Shown here: piece by piece, positions 21,830-28,716 of the stretch
Layout: every line of letters begins with the position of its first letter
Numbering within the stretch: position 1 is the first letter of the stretch
From: a virus
Strand: one strand, 5' to 3'
DNA: 47,538 nt
IMG/VR virus record: IMGVR_UViG_3300050030_000036
Location: 1 to 47,538 of that record
The notes under the pieces: model-generated
What the model was told of the DNA's origin: nothing
Databases searched by the model: none
The model's input: only the letters and a program-made list of their open reading frames with translations
Made by a program: the position numbers and the translations under genes

Positions 21830-22037
21830 CCGTCCCCCTCCCGTGCTCATCCGATGCCATCCCGCGCGCCTTGCGGCCCGTGCTGATCTTCCGAACGACC
21901 CCTTTAGTTCCGGTGGGCATGGGCGCTCCCGTGGTGTGGTAACGGATGCCGCGCTGGCACTCTGCGCCCCATCGGCTGACATCGACGCCGCCCGGCCCCC
22001 AGTAGTTGTGATCGAACCATTCATCCTCTGTTCTCAA
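21819..22037 (-). CDS. hypothetical basic protein
   Basis: The 72-residue protein is chosen to start at TTG 22037, with GGAGGAGGG seven bases upstream and TTGA overlap with the preceding stop; GTG 22058 is the alternative. It has an acidic/aromatic start (TEDEWFDHNYWGPG) and a basic end. It overlaps the malectin gene start by 11 bases. The function is unknown. Confidence 0.55.
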   Translation of the reverse strand: MRTEDEWFDHNYWGPGGVDVSRWGAECQRGIRYHTTGAPMPTGTKGVVRKISTGRKARGMASDEHGRGTDAR

Positions 22038-22213
22038 TTTGCGACCCTCCTCCAGCACCAGACAATCCCGGAAATAACCAGCGCCCAGATGACCATCCGA
22101 AGCACCATGGACCCGCAGCCCATCGAAGGTTCACAAGGCGGCGGCCGGTACTCGGACGGACGGCTCCACCATGGCGGGTCTTTCATGTCGTCGGAACGGT
22201 GTCCCCAGGGCAT
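22034..22213 (-). CDS. small membrane protein
   Basis: The 59-residue protein starts at ATG 22213, overlapping the stop of the large upstream gene. The first half is Pro/Trp/Arg-rich. A single hydrophobic segment (residues 35-53, SMVLRMVIWALVISGIVWCW) is followed by a short basic tail, suggesting a single-pass membrane protein. The function is unknown. Confidence 0.6.
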   Translation of the reverse strand: MPWGHRSDDMKDPPWWSRPSEYRPPPCEPSMGCGSMVLRMVIWALVISGIVWCWRRVAN

Positions 22214-23883
22214 CAGGCAGCCCCCACGGCGCGCTCGGTGCCCGCCAGTTGCATCGCGGCAACGTAGGTAGCCGGCGTCTGAGTGCGGGCGCGCTCGATC
22301 TCCTCGCGCATCGCTTTGCTCGCATGGTGTTGGGGATTGTCTTGTACCCAACGCATCGTGCGCGCCAGCGTCTCCGCAGGCGAACTTCTTGCGACTTCGT
22401 CGTTCTGTCTGTCGCGCGACCGCGCCTGCTGTAGCGCTTCTTCGGCGCGTTCCGCCTCCAGTGTTTCGAGCTTGCGCGGCCAGGCATCGATAAAGCCCCG
22501 CGCGTGGCCCGGCAGCACTCCCGGCGTCTTAATGCGCGGCATGCTGCGGAGTAGATCGTCCAGGAAAGCGCGACGCGCCCATGCGTGATCCGGCAGCAGT
22601 CCCATGACTTCGCGGATCTGTCCCGGCAACGGATGGGGACGGTGTGCATCCACGAATGTGGCGATCAGGGCCTGCTTGAATTCGGCGTCGGGAATGCGGA
22701 CGTCCTCCTCGGAAGCGAGGAAGGGCTCCGCGGCGGTCTTCGGCTGCTTCCTGGGTTGGGGTGATTCGGCGGCCGTGCTGGACGGAGGCGAGGGGTATGC
22801 CTTCGTGCCGGCGGGCGGGACGGCCGCCGAGGTCTGATCGGCGGGGCGAGACGGCGAGGTTCGGGCAGTTGAATGGGCCACCATTTCTATCCCCGCCCCG
22901 TCGTTGGAATTTCGCCCCACCGAAGATTGTTCAGCGGCCCTACGGTCGGGAGATACAGTGGGTTCGATGGCGTGTCGAACGAACGGGACAGTTGGACTGT
23001 TATTCTCCTCCCCGTTTGGATTTAGGGCCGCTGAAGGTCGTTGAAGTTTGTATTGTTCGCTGGCCAGATGCACGCTCTCTTTCAGCCGAATGTTCAGGGC
23101 CAGGCGCCGTTCTTCGAGCCGCTGCACTTCGTCAAACTGAAGCCGCATGTCGTCCCTTGCGACCAGCTCCGCGGCGAACACGGGATCGTTGATGCCCTCC
23201 GCGCGTAGGAATTTGAAGGCCAGTTGCGCGCGCCCGTCCAATTCCGCGTGGATGGCTTTCGATGCCTGAGAGAGCGAGGCGGTGACGTCGTCTTCCGTCC
23301 GGCGCATCAGGGCCGTTTTTGTGGCCGGACGGGGGCGGGTGTGGACGTAGATGAATGAGCGCTGGTTCAGTTTCTTCCGCTCAAGTTGGGTCAAGTTCCC
23401 TATCGGCGTGACCAGTGTTTTCGCCATGGCTTCATCGAACGTGAGACCAATGAGCTTTTTAGGTTCGCAGTTGGCACGGACGCGGGTGACAGTGCCGTCT
23501 TCCTGTTCTAGTTCCTCCAGCGCGGTGCGCATGTTGGCGCGGGAGACTCGGAGTTGCTTGCGGTGTTCATCGTCGAGTTCGATTTTGGACCTGCGAAACT
23601 GTTCGATCGCGAACTTTTGCAGAATTGTGGTGATGGCGTACGGCGCGAGCGGCACGAAAAGGGGCTGATCTTTTTCCGCTTGCTTTTGGACTTGCATCAT
23701 CGCCAGTTCGTTGTTGTACCCCTGGCTATGGAGGATCAAGCAAATCGAGACGCGCATTTTCAGTGGCATCCCTGGGCGCATCAACCAACGCAGGCCGTCT
23801 TTGCATGCCGTGAACCAATCGCCATCTGTGACGCCGAGCTTCTTAAGCCGGTCTGGAATTGCGGGAAAACATGATTCCTTCAA
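22213..23883 (-). CDS. putative replication/DNA-binding protein
   Basis: The 556-residue protein starts at TTG 23883, with AGGAG six bases upstream. The N-terminal 180 residues look like winged-helix elements (PLKMRVSICLILHSQGYNNE, HRKQLRVSRANMRTALEELE). A charged helical middle (residues 200-275) and a Pro/Ser/Thr linker (about 300-380) follow, then a helical C-terminus. Large helical proteins with an N-terminal winged helix are a common form of phage replication initiator, and no other replication gene is visible in the window. The identification is by position and shape only. I saw no iteron array within it. Confidence 0.45.
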   Translation of the reverse strand: MKESCFPAIPDRLKKLGVTDGDWFTACKDGLRWLMRPGMPLKMRVSICLILHSQGYNNELAMMQVQKQAEKDQPLFVPLAPYAITTILQKFAIEQFRRSKIELDDEHRKQLRVSRANMRTALEELEQEDGTVTRVRANCEPKKLIGLTFDEAMAKTLVTPIGNLTQLERKKLNQRSFIYVHTRPRPATKTALMRRTEDDVTASLSQASKAIHAELDGRAQLAFKFLRAEGINDPVFAAELVARDDMRLQFDEVQRLEERRLALNIRLKESVHLASEQYKLQRPSAALNPNGEENNSPTVPFVRHAIEPTVSPDRRAAEQSSVGRNSNDGAGIEMVAHSTARTSPSRPADQTSAAVPPAGTKAYPSPPSSTAAESPQPRKQPKTAAEPFLASEEDVRIPDAEFKQALIATFVDAHRPHPLPGQIREVMGLLPDHAWARRAFLDDLLRSMPRIKTPGVLPGHARGFIDAWPRKLETLEAERAEEALQQARSRDRQNDEVARSSPAETLARTMRWVQDNPQHHASKAMREEIERARTQTPATYVAAMQLAGTERAVGAA

Positions 23884-23895
23884 TTTCTTCTCCTG

Positions 23896-23944
23896 ATTCT
23901 AAAAGACTTGCGCACGCCTAAGTAGCACGCCAGCACTACTTAGG
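23896..23944 (-). promoter_or_regulatory. promoter with overlapping inverted-repeat operator
   Basis: On the reverse strand TAGAAT (23896-23901) is a good -10 without a clear -35. Instead the perfect inverted repeat CCTAAGTAG-N10-CTACTTAGG (arms 23917-23925 and 23936-23944) lies where the -35 should be. It includes GTAGTG on one arm. This suggests a promoter controlled by a dimeric protein. Confidence 0.55.
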
Positions 23945-24242
23945 ATTTCTGCTCTGCCCGCCGTTTTTGACGCTCAGCCCATGAGTTCGCTTGTTTTTCT
24001 CTCTCACGGAGAGGTATATCCGCCGTTCGCAGGATGTGAAGCAATTTCGCCGTATTGCTGAAGCGCCAAGCCACAAACTCCTCAGAGCCTCCGCGAATAG
24101 CATATTGACCGATGATCGACCCCGATCCGTCACTGCAAATCTGGAGCCGGATGCCGTCACCAGGTGAGGTGCAAAGACGACTTTCAAGCGCGCGAAGGAG
24201 CGCCAAGAAATCCACCAAAAGGATTGTTTCCCCTTCACGCAC
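23940..24242 (-). CDS. hypothetical protein
   Basis: The 100-residue protein is taken to start at GTG 24242 (GAAGG nine bases upstream); TTG 24248 and 24260 are alternatives. Beta-strand-like stretches (GIRLQICSDGSGSIIGQYAI, FVAWRFSNTAKLLHIL) and a basic tail are visible. The stop codon lies inside the inverted repeat at 23936. The function is unknown. Confidence 0.6.
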   Translation of the reverse strand: MREGETILLVDFLALLRALESRLCTSPGDGIRLQICSDGSGSIIGQYAIRGGSEEFVAWRFSNTAKLLHILRTADIPLREREKQANSWAERQKRRAEQKS

Positions 24243-24690
24243 GGTCAATTGCCTTCTCAATCAGCCTTCGTTCGGCGTGCCAATCCGCCTCTCCCATGGC
24301 AGGGAGGTACGCTTTCTGGGTCTCGCTCTCCGGTAGCAGGCGAGCCAGCGCTATTTCGGTCTCGCACCGGGCAATGCGGCGGCGCTGGACGTCCGATTGG
24401 GCTTCGGCCAGCAGTTCGGTTTCCCGGCGGCCCTCCATTTCGGCCATGCGCAGGTTCTCGGCAGCAACTCGCTTTTCGCGGGCGCTCGGGGTATCGTTCG
24501 CTTCGTGCACCTGGAGCGCGTGGTAGGACTTGTTGTTGCGGGCGCGCATCCACGCCTGCTTCTCTTCGTGGCTGCCGTTGCGAGCCGCTTTCGCGGGCGC
24601 AAGCATGAGGGGAGCATGCTCTCGCTTGGCGCGCTTCCGGGGCTGGTACATCGCGCTGGCGGTATCGATGGCGGGCGGGTGGAAACTCAT
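24235..24690 (-). CDS. long-helix protein, highly charged
   Basis: The 151-residue protein starts at ATG 24690 (overlaps the next stop, ATGA). From residue 30 on it is nearly all charged helix (EEKQAWMRARNNKSYHALQV, REKRVAAENLRMAEMEGRRE, ETELLAEAQSDVQRRRIAR). It is probably a coiled coil. The N-terminus is basic and Pro-rich. The function is unknown. Confidence 0.65.
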   Translation of the reverse strand: MSFHPPAIDTASAMYQPRKRAKREHAPLMLAPAKAARNGSHEEKQAWMRARNNKSYHALQVHEANDTPSAREKRVAAENLRMAEMEGRRETELLAEAQSDVQRRRIARCETEIALARLLPESETQKAYLPAMGEADWHAERRLIEKAIDRA

Positions 24691-24929
24691 GCCGCGGCTC
24701 TTTGCTCGCGCTGGGCTGCGATCGATATCTCTCGGAGGTGCTCGCAGAGGGTTTCCACGGTGCAGAGCACGTCTGACGCTAATTCCTCAAGGTGTGCGCG
24801 GGCGTCAGCCTTCGCTTGGTGCCTCAACGCTCCGCGTATCTTATCGTGGTTATACTCAGTTGCCAGGTTGCATAATAACCTTGCCTGTTTCGCAGCTTCG
24901 ATCAACTCGAACTCACTGAGGGTTGTCAA
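24687..24929 (-). CDS. small helical protein with TTG start
   Basis: The 80-residue protein starts at TTG 24929 with AAAGGAG seven bases upstream; a longer frame runs to 25049 but lacks a ribosome site. It is helical (SEFELIEAAKQARLLCNLA, ARAHLEELASDVLCTVETL) with three Cys in the hydrophobic face. The function is unknown. Confidence 0.6.
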   Translation of the reverse strand: MTTLSEFELIEAAKQARLLCNLATEYNHDKIRGALRHQAKADARAHLEELASDVLCTVETLCEHLREISIAAQREQRAAA

Positions 24930-24952
24930 AATGCAAACTCCTTTCAAATCGA

Positions 24953-25177
24953 TCAGAAAAGGTTTGCGCGTGGAGGTGTTTTGCGGCACAATAGATGTGA
25001 GCCGCGTCGTCTCCCGCGCGTTGGCTTGTTGCCGCTCCTGACCTGCCAAGATTCGAAGCGGTGATGAGAAGCAATGGGAGGCGGTCTCGCGCGGCCACCG
25101 GGCTTCCGATAGCGGATGTTAGGTCCGAAGGTGGACACAATATTCGTTATCAGAAGTGAACCCACTTTTCTGGTCAT
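24953..25177 (-). CDS. possible small Arg/Pro-rich protein
   Basis: A 74-residue frame starts at ATG directly overlapping the upstream TAA (TAATG) and stops just before the ribosome site of the 24687 gene. The sequence (KPGGRARPPPIASHHRFESW, KPTRGRRRGSHLL) is very basic and may be only a leader region. Coding is uncertain; two other frames are open here. Confidence 0.35.
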   Translation of the reverse strand: MTRKVGSLLITNIVSTFGPNIRYRKPGGRARPPPIASHHRFESWQVRSGNKPTRGRRRGSHLLCRKTPPRANLF

Positions 25178-25350
25178 TATGCCGCGTGCTCCTCTGCGGC
25201 CAGAACTTTGCGCCACCGTGCGTTAGCGACGGCGCGCATGGTCTCAGCCACCTGCTCGGGCGTTCTGCCCTCCCGTTGTTTCTTGGCGGCGTTGCGGCCA
25301 CCCTTCCGACCCAACTTGGCGAACAGCTTGCTAATTTCAGCCTTGCGCAT
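25177..25350 (-). CDS. small GRKGG...ARW-type protein
   Basis: The 57-residue protein starts at ATG 25350. KLFAKLGRKGGRNAAKKQRE followed by RTPEQVAETMRAVANARWRK has the spacing GRKGG..AA...TPEQ......A..ARW. That spacing is shared by many small bacterial and phage proteins of unknown role that look like compact nucleic-acid binders. It is the first gene after the reverse promoter at 25360, which starts 9 bases before the ATG. Confidence 0.65.
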   Translation of the reverse strand: MRKAEISKLFAKLGRKGGRNAAKKQREGRTPEQVAETMRAVANARWRKVLAAEEHAA

Positions 25351-25359
25351 TTCTTAGTG

Positions 25360-25388
25360 ATTCTAATTCATGCGAAGCTGTAGCGCAA
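25360..25388 (-). promoter_or_regulatory. sigma70-like promoter, reverse
   Basis: TTGCGC (25383-25388), a 17-base spacer, then TAGAAT (25360-25365). The ATG at 25350 lies 9 bases after the -10. It has the same TAGAATCA core as at 15992 and 23896. Confidence 0.55.
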
Positions 25389-25399
25389 GGCTTTTTAAT

Positions 25400-25586
25400 G
25401 TAGTGCGTCAAGCACTACGTCTTGTAGTGATCCAAGCCACCCAATATGTAGTGACTGAAGGCGAGCGTATTGAAAGGACTTAGAAAGGAAGAGGGAAAGG
25501 CTCGGCCGCGCTCTTCTTCTGAAGTCTTTTCTTCTGTCGTCGTCGTCGTCTTTTCTTCCGTGAATGTAGTGAGATCCCACTACATT
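25400..25586. promoter_or_regulatory. GTAGTG operator cluster
   Basis: Four sites: an inverted repeat GTAGTGC-gtcaa-GCACTAC (25400-25418), single TGTAGTGA sites at 25423-25430 and 25447-25454, and an inverted repeat AATGTAGTG-N6-CACTACATT (25563-25586). They lie between the divergent starts at 25350 and 25593. A related half-site is in the 23917 repeat. They are likely sites for one phage regulator. Confidence 0.6.
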
Positions 25587-25592
25587 GGGGAG

Positions 25593-25697
25593 ATGACTCT
25601 CAATTTCGAGCTTTTTGACGACGACGAGAGAGAAAAAGTCCCGGTACTCCCTGAGTACGAAGCCCCTGCCGCACTCCGCACCCCGCCTTCACCATGA
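25593..25697 (+). CDS. possible 34-residue acidic peptide
   Basis: The frame starts at ATG 25593 immediately after the inverted repeat (25563-25586) and GGGGAG, which is too close to the start for a normal ribosome site. The peptide is acidic (NFELFDDDEREKVPVLPEYE). Its stop overlaps the region before the 25702 gene. It may be a leader peptide or a real small protein. Confidence 0.4.
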   Translation: MTLNFELFDDDEREKVPVLPEYEAPAALRTPPSP

Positions 25698-25701
25698 AGG
25701 C

Positions 25702-26217
25702 ATGGAGCCCAGCATCCGCCTGCCGAACACCTCCCCAGAGAACCGCCGAAGCTATACGCACGTCAAGCTGCTCACAGCGGTGCACGCGCAGGCCTGGAAC
25801 GCCGCCGGCTTCGAAGGGGTGCTCTACGCGGCGGGCGCGCGGATCCCAGCGGCGGAACTGCCGCGCGGCGCCATCCTGCTCGAATACGCAGGACCCCAGG
25901 GCACCTGGAAGCGGCGCCCGCGGGAGAACCTCTGGATTCTGTGGCGCTACGACCAAGAGTCCCATGGTTGGCGCGAGATCGCGCGGGCGTTGGCTTTCGG
26001 GTGGGAGTGGGCTCTTATCCTGCGCCAGCCGGCGATTGAGGCACTGCGGCCGCCGGCGGCGGAAAGGCCGCTTGTCGATCGCGGCAGGGAAGTGACGGCG
26101 GCGCTGCTGCGCACCATCGACTCGGCGGTCTCGCGCGAGCTGCCCGCGGTGCGCAAGGCCGTGATGAGCGCGGTCTACGACTCATTGGCAGGGAGACTGG
26201 CGGCTGAGGCGGCGTAA
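25702..26217 (+). CDS. hypothetical protein
   Basis: The 171-residue protein is taken to start at ATG 25702; a longer frame begins at 25615. It has ENLWILWRYDQESHGWREIA (strand-turn-helix with Trp) and a helical C-terminus (AALLRTIDSAVSRELPAVR). The last 43 bases overlap, convergently, the reverse gene at 26175. No family was recognised. Confidence 0.6.
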   Translation: MEPSIRLPNTSPENRRSYTHVKLLTAVHAQAWNAAGFEGVLYAAGARIPAAELPRGAILLEYAGPQGTWKRRPRENLWILWRYDQESHGWREIARALAFGWEWALILRQPAIEALRPPAAERPLVDRGREVTAALLRTIDSAVSRELPAVRKAVMSAVYDSLAGRLAAEAA

Positions 26218-26360
26218 GCGCGGAGATCGCGTGGCCGCGGCGGGCAATAGAGGCCGATGAAGCGGAAAAGTTCATCAACGAGGCAGATCTGTTCCGATTC
26301 AGTGAGGTCTGAGCGCTGTTGTGCAACCACTTCGCCCAGGTACAGGCGGAGGAAGGTCAT
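26175..26360 (-). CDS. small hypothetical protein
   Basis: The 61-residue protein starts at ATG 26360 after GGTGGG. It is the second gene of the LuxR-type operon. Its helical pattern (GEVVAQQRSDLTESEQICLV, DELFRFIGLYCPPRPRDLRA) ends with Ala/Ser residues. The function is unknown. Confidence 0.5.
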   Translation of the reverse strand: MTFLRLYLGEVVAQQRSDLTESEQICLVDELFRFIGLYCPPRPRDLRAYAASAASLPANES

Positions 26361-26378
26361 CCCACCAGCGTAACCCTG

Positions 26379-26756
26379 TCAGGCCGCAATCGGAAGCGGG
26401 ATCCGCTGCCCCACTTCAGTGCAGTGTACGCACCGGCAACCTCCCACATGCTCCCCCGCCTGGCTTGTGCGAAGCCGGGCCCAAGTACACCATGGCGATT
26501 CGCATCGGCAACCGGTGACATGGAGCCCGATTTCGCAGTACACCCCCGCTTCCAGGCAGTTGGGATGCTGCATTGCCCACTTCGGAATCTGCAATCGACT
26601 GGTCAGCCCCAGCTTTTGGGTCAAAAGGACGACGCGGCCGTTGACCCCTCCCGTTGATAATTCAAGCGGCCCGGCGATCTCTTTCACAGCCTGGCCGTTC
26701 AAAAGTCCGGCGACAATGTCTCGTTCGCGCGGGGCTAACTTAACCCGTTTGTTCAG
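26379..26756 (-). CDS. LuxR/GerE-type transcription regulator with CTG start
   Basis: The 125-residue frame carries a LuxR-type helix-turn-helix in residues 5-65: LAPRERDIVAGLLNGQAVKE, then IAGPLELSTGGVNGRVVLL and TQKLGLTSRLQIPKWA. The pattern PRERxIv.lL..G...kEIA..L..S...V..hv..l..KLG is that of the family. A Cys-rich tail (GCRCESPWC, GCRCVHC) follows and may bind metal. No ATG, GTG or TTG fits; the best start is CTG 26756 with GGAGG six bases upstream. It lies opposite the early operon, with ACTACA/TGTAGT repeats in its own control region. Confidence 0.6.
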   Translation of the reverse strand: MNKRVKLAPRERDIVAGLLNGQAVKEIAGPLELSTGGVNGRVVLLTQKLGLTSRLQIPKWAMQHPNCLEAGVYCEIGLHVTGCRCESPWCTWARLRTSQAGEHVGGCRCVHCTEVGQRIPLPIAA

Positions 26757-26778
26757 TTTGTGCCTCCAAAATTGAAAT

Positions 26779-26814
26779 ACTACAAACTACTACAGTGTTT
26801 AGCATAAAAGTAGT
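26779..26814. promoter_or_regulatory. TGTAGT repeats upstream of the regulator
   Basis: ACTACA at 26779-26784 and 26789-26794 are exactly 10 bases apart (one helix turn). A GTAGT at 26810-26814 faces them. They sit between the regulator's ribosome site and the 26863 gene and may form its autoregulatory site. They resemble the GTAGTG sites at 25400-25586. Confidence 0.45.
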
Positions 26815-26862
26815 AAAAGACACCATTCCCTCATTTAGGGGTATCGGCGAGCCTGGAATCAT

Positions 26863-27312
26863 ATGGCAGGCCCAGTGTTGGTTCCGAAATCGCCAAGCCG
26901 CAAGCAAATCGTGGATGAATACGGCGAGGTCGACCGCAAACTCCGCCTCTGGCAACCCCAACAGAACCCTCACCAGGCGCGCCACGCCGAACTCGAAGCC
27001 ATCATATTGAGCTGGGCCGCCGATGAGCCGGCCTATCAGTCCAAAGTGGTCTCCGGGTTGGCCTATCAGGTTGAGGTCTCCGCCCGCGGAATGCGGAGCA
27101 CTTTCACCCCGGCAGCGCAGGCCAAGGCATACGAGCTTCTAAAGCACGCCAAGGTACCGCTCATGCAGTTTTTCAGCCTCACTTTGGCCGAGGCGAAGGC
27201 CCACTTGGGACCCGAATTTGTGCTGACCAACATCCCCAAACTCCAAACCGGTCCCCGCTCCGTGAACGTAGTCCCGCGCGTTGAAGCCGCCGCGACAAAG
27301 AAGGTGGCTTAG
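26863..27312 (+). CDS. hypothetical protein
   Basis: The 149-residue protein starts at ATG 26863 in ATCATATGG. Its first half is helical (KQIVDEYGEVDRKLRLWQPQ). The middle has VSGLAYQVEVSARGMRSTFT and a PAAQAKAYELLKHAKVPLMQ helix. The end (VVPRVEAAATKKVA) is like a DNA-binding tail. No family was recognised. It starts the middle operon that leads through small genes to the terminase. Confidence 0.6.
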   Translation: MAGPVLVPKSPSRKQIVDEYGEVDRKLRLWQPQQNPHQARHAELEAIILSWAADEPAYQSKVVSGLAYQVEVSARGMRSTFTPAAQAKAYELLKHAKVPLMQFFSLTLAEAKAHLGPEFVLTNIPKLQTGPRSVNVVPRVEAAATKKVA

Positions 27313-27314
27313 GG

Positions 27315-27524
27315 ATGGACATGCAGCCGGTGGAAAGCTCGAACATCAAGGCCGTCGGCTACGACCAGCCCAACGGGACGCTGAGGGTGCAATTCCTGAG
27401 CGGCGCGACACACGATTACCCGGACGTCTCATCCGCGGAATACGCGAGCTTCCTGGCGGCCGATTCCAAAGGCAAGCACTTCCACCGGCATATCAGGTCC
27501 CGGAAATCAAAGCAGGTAGCATGA
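27315..27524 (+). CDS. KTSC-domain protein
   Basis: The 69-residue protein matches the KTSC domain (Pfam PF13619, from memory). PVESSNIKAVGYD, TLRVQFLSGATHDYPDVSS and LAADSKGKHFHRHIR are the characteristic segments. KTSC occurs alone in phage proteins and fused to lysyl-tRNA synthetase-like proteins; its ligand is not known. The stop overlaps the next ATG. Confidence 0.85.
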   Translation: MDMQPVESSNIKAVGYDQPNGTLRVQFLSGATHDYPDVSSAEYASFLAADSKGKHFHRHIRSRKSKQVA

Positions 27525-27655
27525 CCAATCTCAGCGCAGAGAGCGGAGTCTTCCTCCAAGGGCGCGCCCGGCTCGTCGACGTGACGGACGCGCGCTCCGC
27601 AACCAATCCACAAGAACGAGGAGTACAGCCATGGCAGACCAAGCATGTCGCATAA
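27521..27655 (+). CDS. small hypothetical protein
   Basis: The 44-residue frame starts at ATG 27521 (ATGA with the KTSC stop) and ends overlapping the start of the XhlA-like gene. It has no motif (TNLSAESGVFLQGRARLVDV). It may be a coupling frame only. Confidence 0.45.
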   Translation: MTNLSAESGVFLQGRARLVDVTDARSATNPQERGVQPWQTKHVA

Positions 27656-27840
27656 CGTCGGATGTCAGTGCGCTTCACCAACGGATGTTCGATCTGGAAG
27701 CCTGGCAGACGCGGCAGAACGGGACGCTACAACGGCTGGAGGACAAACTCGACAGGCTCACGAGCTGGATCATGGGCGCCATGTTCACGAGTCTGGTAGC
27801 CCTGATCGGCGGGACTGTGGCCGCGCTGCTCAAGAAATAA
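27631..27840 (+). CDS. XhlA/holin-like membrane protein
   Basis: The 69-residue protein starts at ATG 27631 after GAGGAGTACAGCC. An amphipathic coiled-coil half (LHQRMFDLEAWQTRQNGTLQ, RLEDKLDRLTSW) precedes one transmembrane helix (residues 47-67, IMGAMFTSLVALIGGTVAAL) and a KK end. Coiled coil plus one C-terminal membrane helix is the haemolysin XhlA layout seen next to phage lysis genes. No endolysin follows, so the lysis role is tentative. Confidence 0.6.
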   Translation: MADQACRITSDVSALHQRMFDLEAWQTRQNGTLQRLEDKLDRLTSWIMGAMFTSLVALIGGTVAALLKK

Positions 27841-27866
27841 AACTGGCCAGCCATACCGAAATCGCG

Positions 27867-27974
27867 TTGGCACGGATCCACTGGCAAGACCTCACCGCTG
27901 AGGACGCGAAGCACGAACAGGATCACCCGGGGAACTACCAGTATTTCCAACTTTCACCCAAGGAGAACGAATGA
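27867..27974 (+). CDS. possible small protein
   Basis: A 35-residue frame (start TTG 27867) ends in ATGA overlapping the next gene. The sequence (RIHWQDLTAEDAKHEQDHPG) is acidic. There is no clear ribosome site. Support is weak. Confidence 0.35.
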   Translation: MARIHWQDLTAEDAKHEQDHPGNYQYFQLSPKENE

Positions 27975-28357
27975 TTCGCATAAACGGACTGACCATTTCG
28001 GTGGTTGACGACAAGACCGGTGCCACCACAATGTCCTTTGGCATCTGGGACCAGCGGTGCAACGTGTTGCTCGAAGCCGACGACTTGCAGCGCAACACGA
28101 ACATCCAGAACGTCCTCGCGTACCAGGACTACAACCGGAAACTGGCCAACTACCAGGGAGCCGTGGACGCCGGCCGGCTGGAAACGACCGTGCCGGCGCT
28201 GGTGTTGCCCGTGAAGCCGCTGAAGCAGTTCGTCAGCGACCCTTTCTTCGACGAAAACGAAGTATTGAAACCCGCGGTCCTGACCTCGGGCCCCTGGGTT
28301 CCAGCGCTGCGCGATGTGGTCTATCCGAAGATCACACCGACCCAGGTCAACACCTAG
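27971..28357 (+). CDS. hypothetical protein
   Basis: The 128-residue protein starts at ATG 27971 after AAGGAGAACGA, a strong ribosome site. Beta-strand start (GLTISVVDDKTGATTMSFGI), then helical (ADDLQRNTNIQNVLAYQDYN, RKLANYQGAVDAGRLETTV) and a Pro-rich end. It precedes the terminase operon. The function is unknown. Confidence 0.65.
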   Translation: MIRINGLTISVVDDKTGATTMSFGIWDQRCNVLLEADDLQRNTNIQNVLAYQDYNRKLANYQGAVDAGRLETTVPALVLPVKPLKQFVSDPFFDENEVLKPAVLTSGPWVPALRDVVYPKITPTQVNT

Positions 28358-28369
28358 CGGTTGAGCCGC

Positions 28370-28501
28370 ATGAAGCACCGCAGGCCATGGTTCGACAAGT
28401 GGGCTTTCTGGCGCACGCCACGGCGGCGCTGGGCCTTCGCTCGCGTCGATTGGAGTACCCCATGGTTCAAGGTCGGAATTCAGTGGCGCCCATGGCTTTA
28501 A
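28370..28501 (+). CDS. possible 43-residue Trp/Arg-rich peptide
   Basis: ATG 28370; the peptide has seven Trp and many Arg (RRPWFDKWAFWRTPRRRWAF). Amphipathic Trp/Arg peptides often interact with membranes or nucleic acids. The start lacks a strong ribosome site. It overlaps the next gene by 10 bases. Confidence 0.4.
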   Translation: MKHRRPWFDKWAFWRTPRRRWAFARVDWSTPWFKVGIQWRPWL

Positions 28502-28716
28502 CGAAGCTCCAGGCTGCTGCGAAGCTCCAGGCTGCTGGGGAGTTCGTTGAATCGACCGCAAAAGTCCTGGCCGATGAATTGACCATTGTGTTGCTCAAAG
28601 AGGGGACGGATTTGAATCTATCGGGAGACGATCGGGCAGCATTTCGCTATTCTCTCACCCGGTGTGGCCAGCTACTCAACGGGCTCGTGACGATGGCCAG
28701 AGAGATGAAAGCATGA
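28492..28716 (+). CDS. hypothetical helical protein
   Basis: The 74-residue protein starts at ATG 28492. An 18-bp tandem duplication near the start doubles AAKLQA. The rest is helical (VESTAKVLADELTIVLLKEG, RCGQLLNGLVTMAREMKA). It is coupled by ATGA to the small terminase gene. The function is unknown. Confidence 0.55.
   Translation: MALTKLQAAAKLQAAGEFVESTAKVLADELTIVLLKEGTDLNLSGDDRAAFRYSLTRCGQLLNGLVTMAREMKA

Noticed and set aside
22700-23050. possible iteron-type origin inside the 556-residue gene
   Set aside because: No repeated 15-22 bp units could be found by eye; the stretch is a low-complexity linker.
25040-25130. tRNA-like TTCGAATC sequence
   Set aside because: The arms needed for a T-stem do not pair and the conserved G53 position is C; no cloverleaf could be drawn.
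28504-28539. 18-bp tandem duplication in the 74-residue gene
   Set aside because: It is a simple slippage product (AAKLQA twice) and is not treated as a separate feature.
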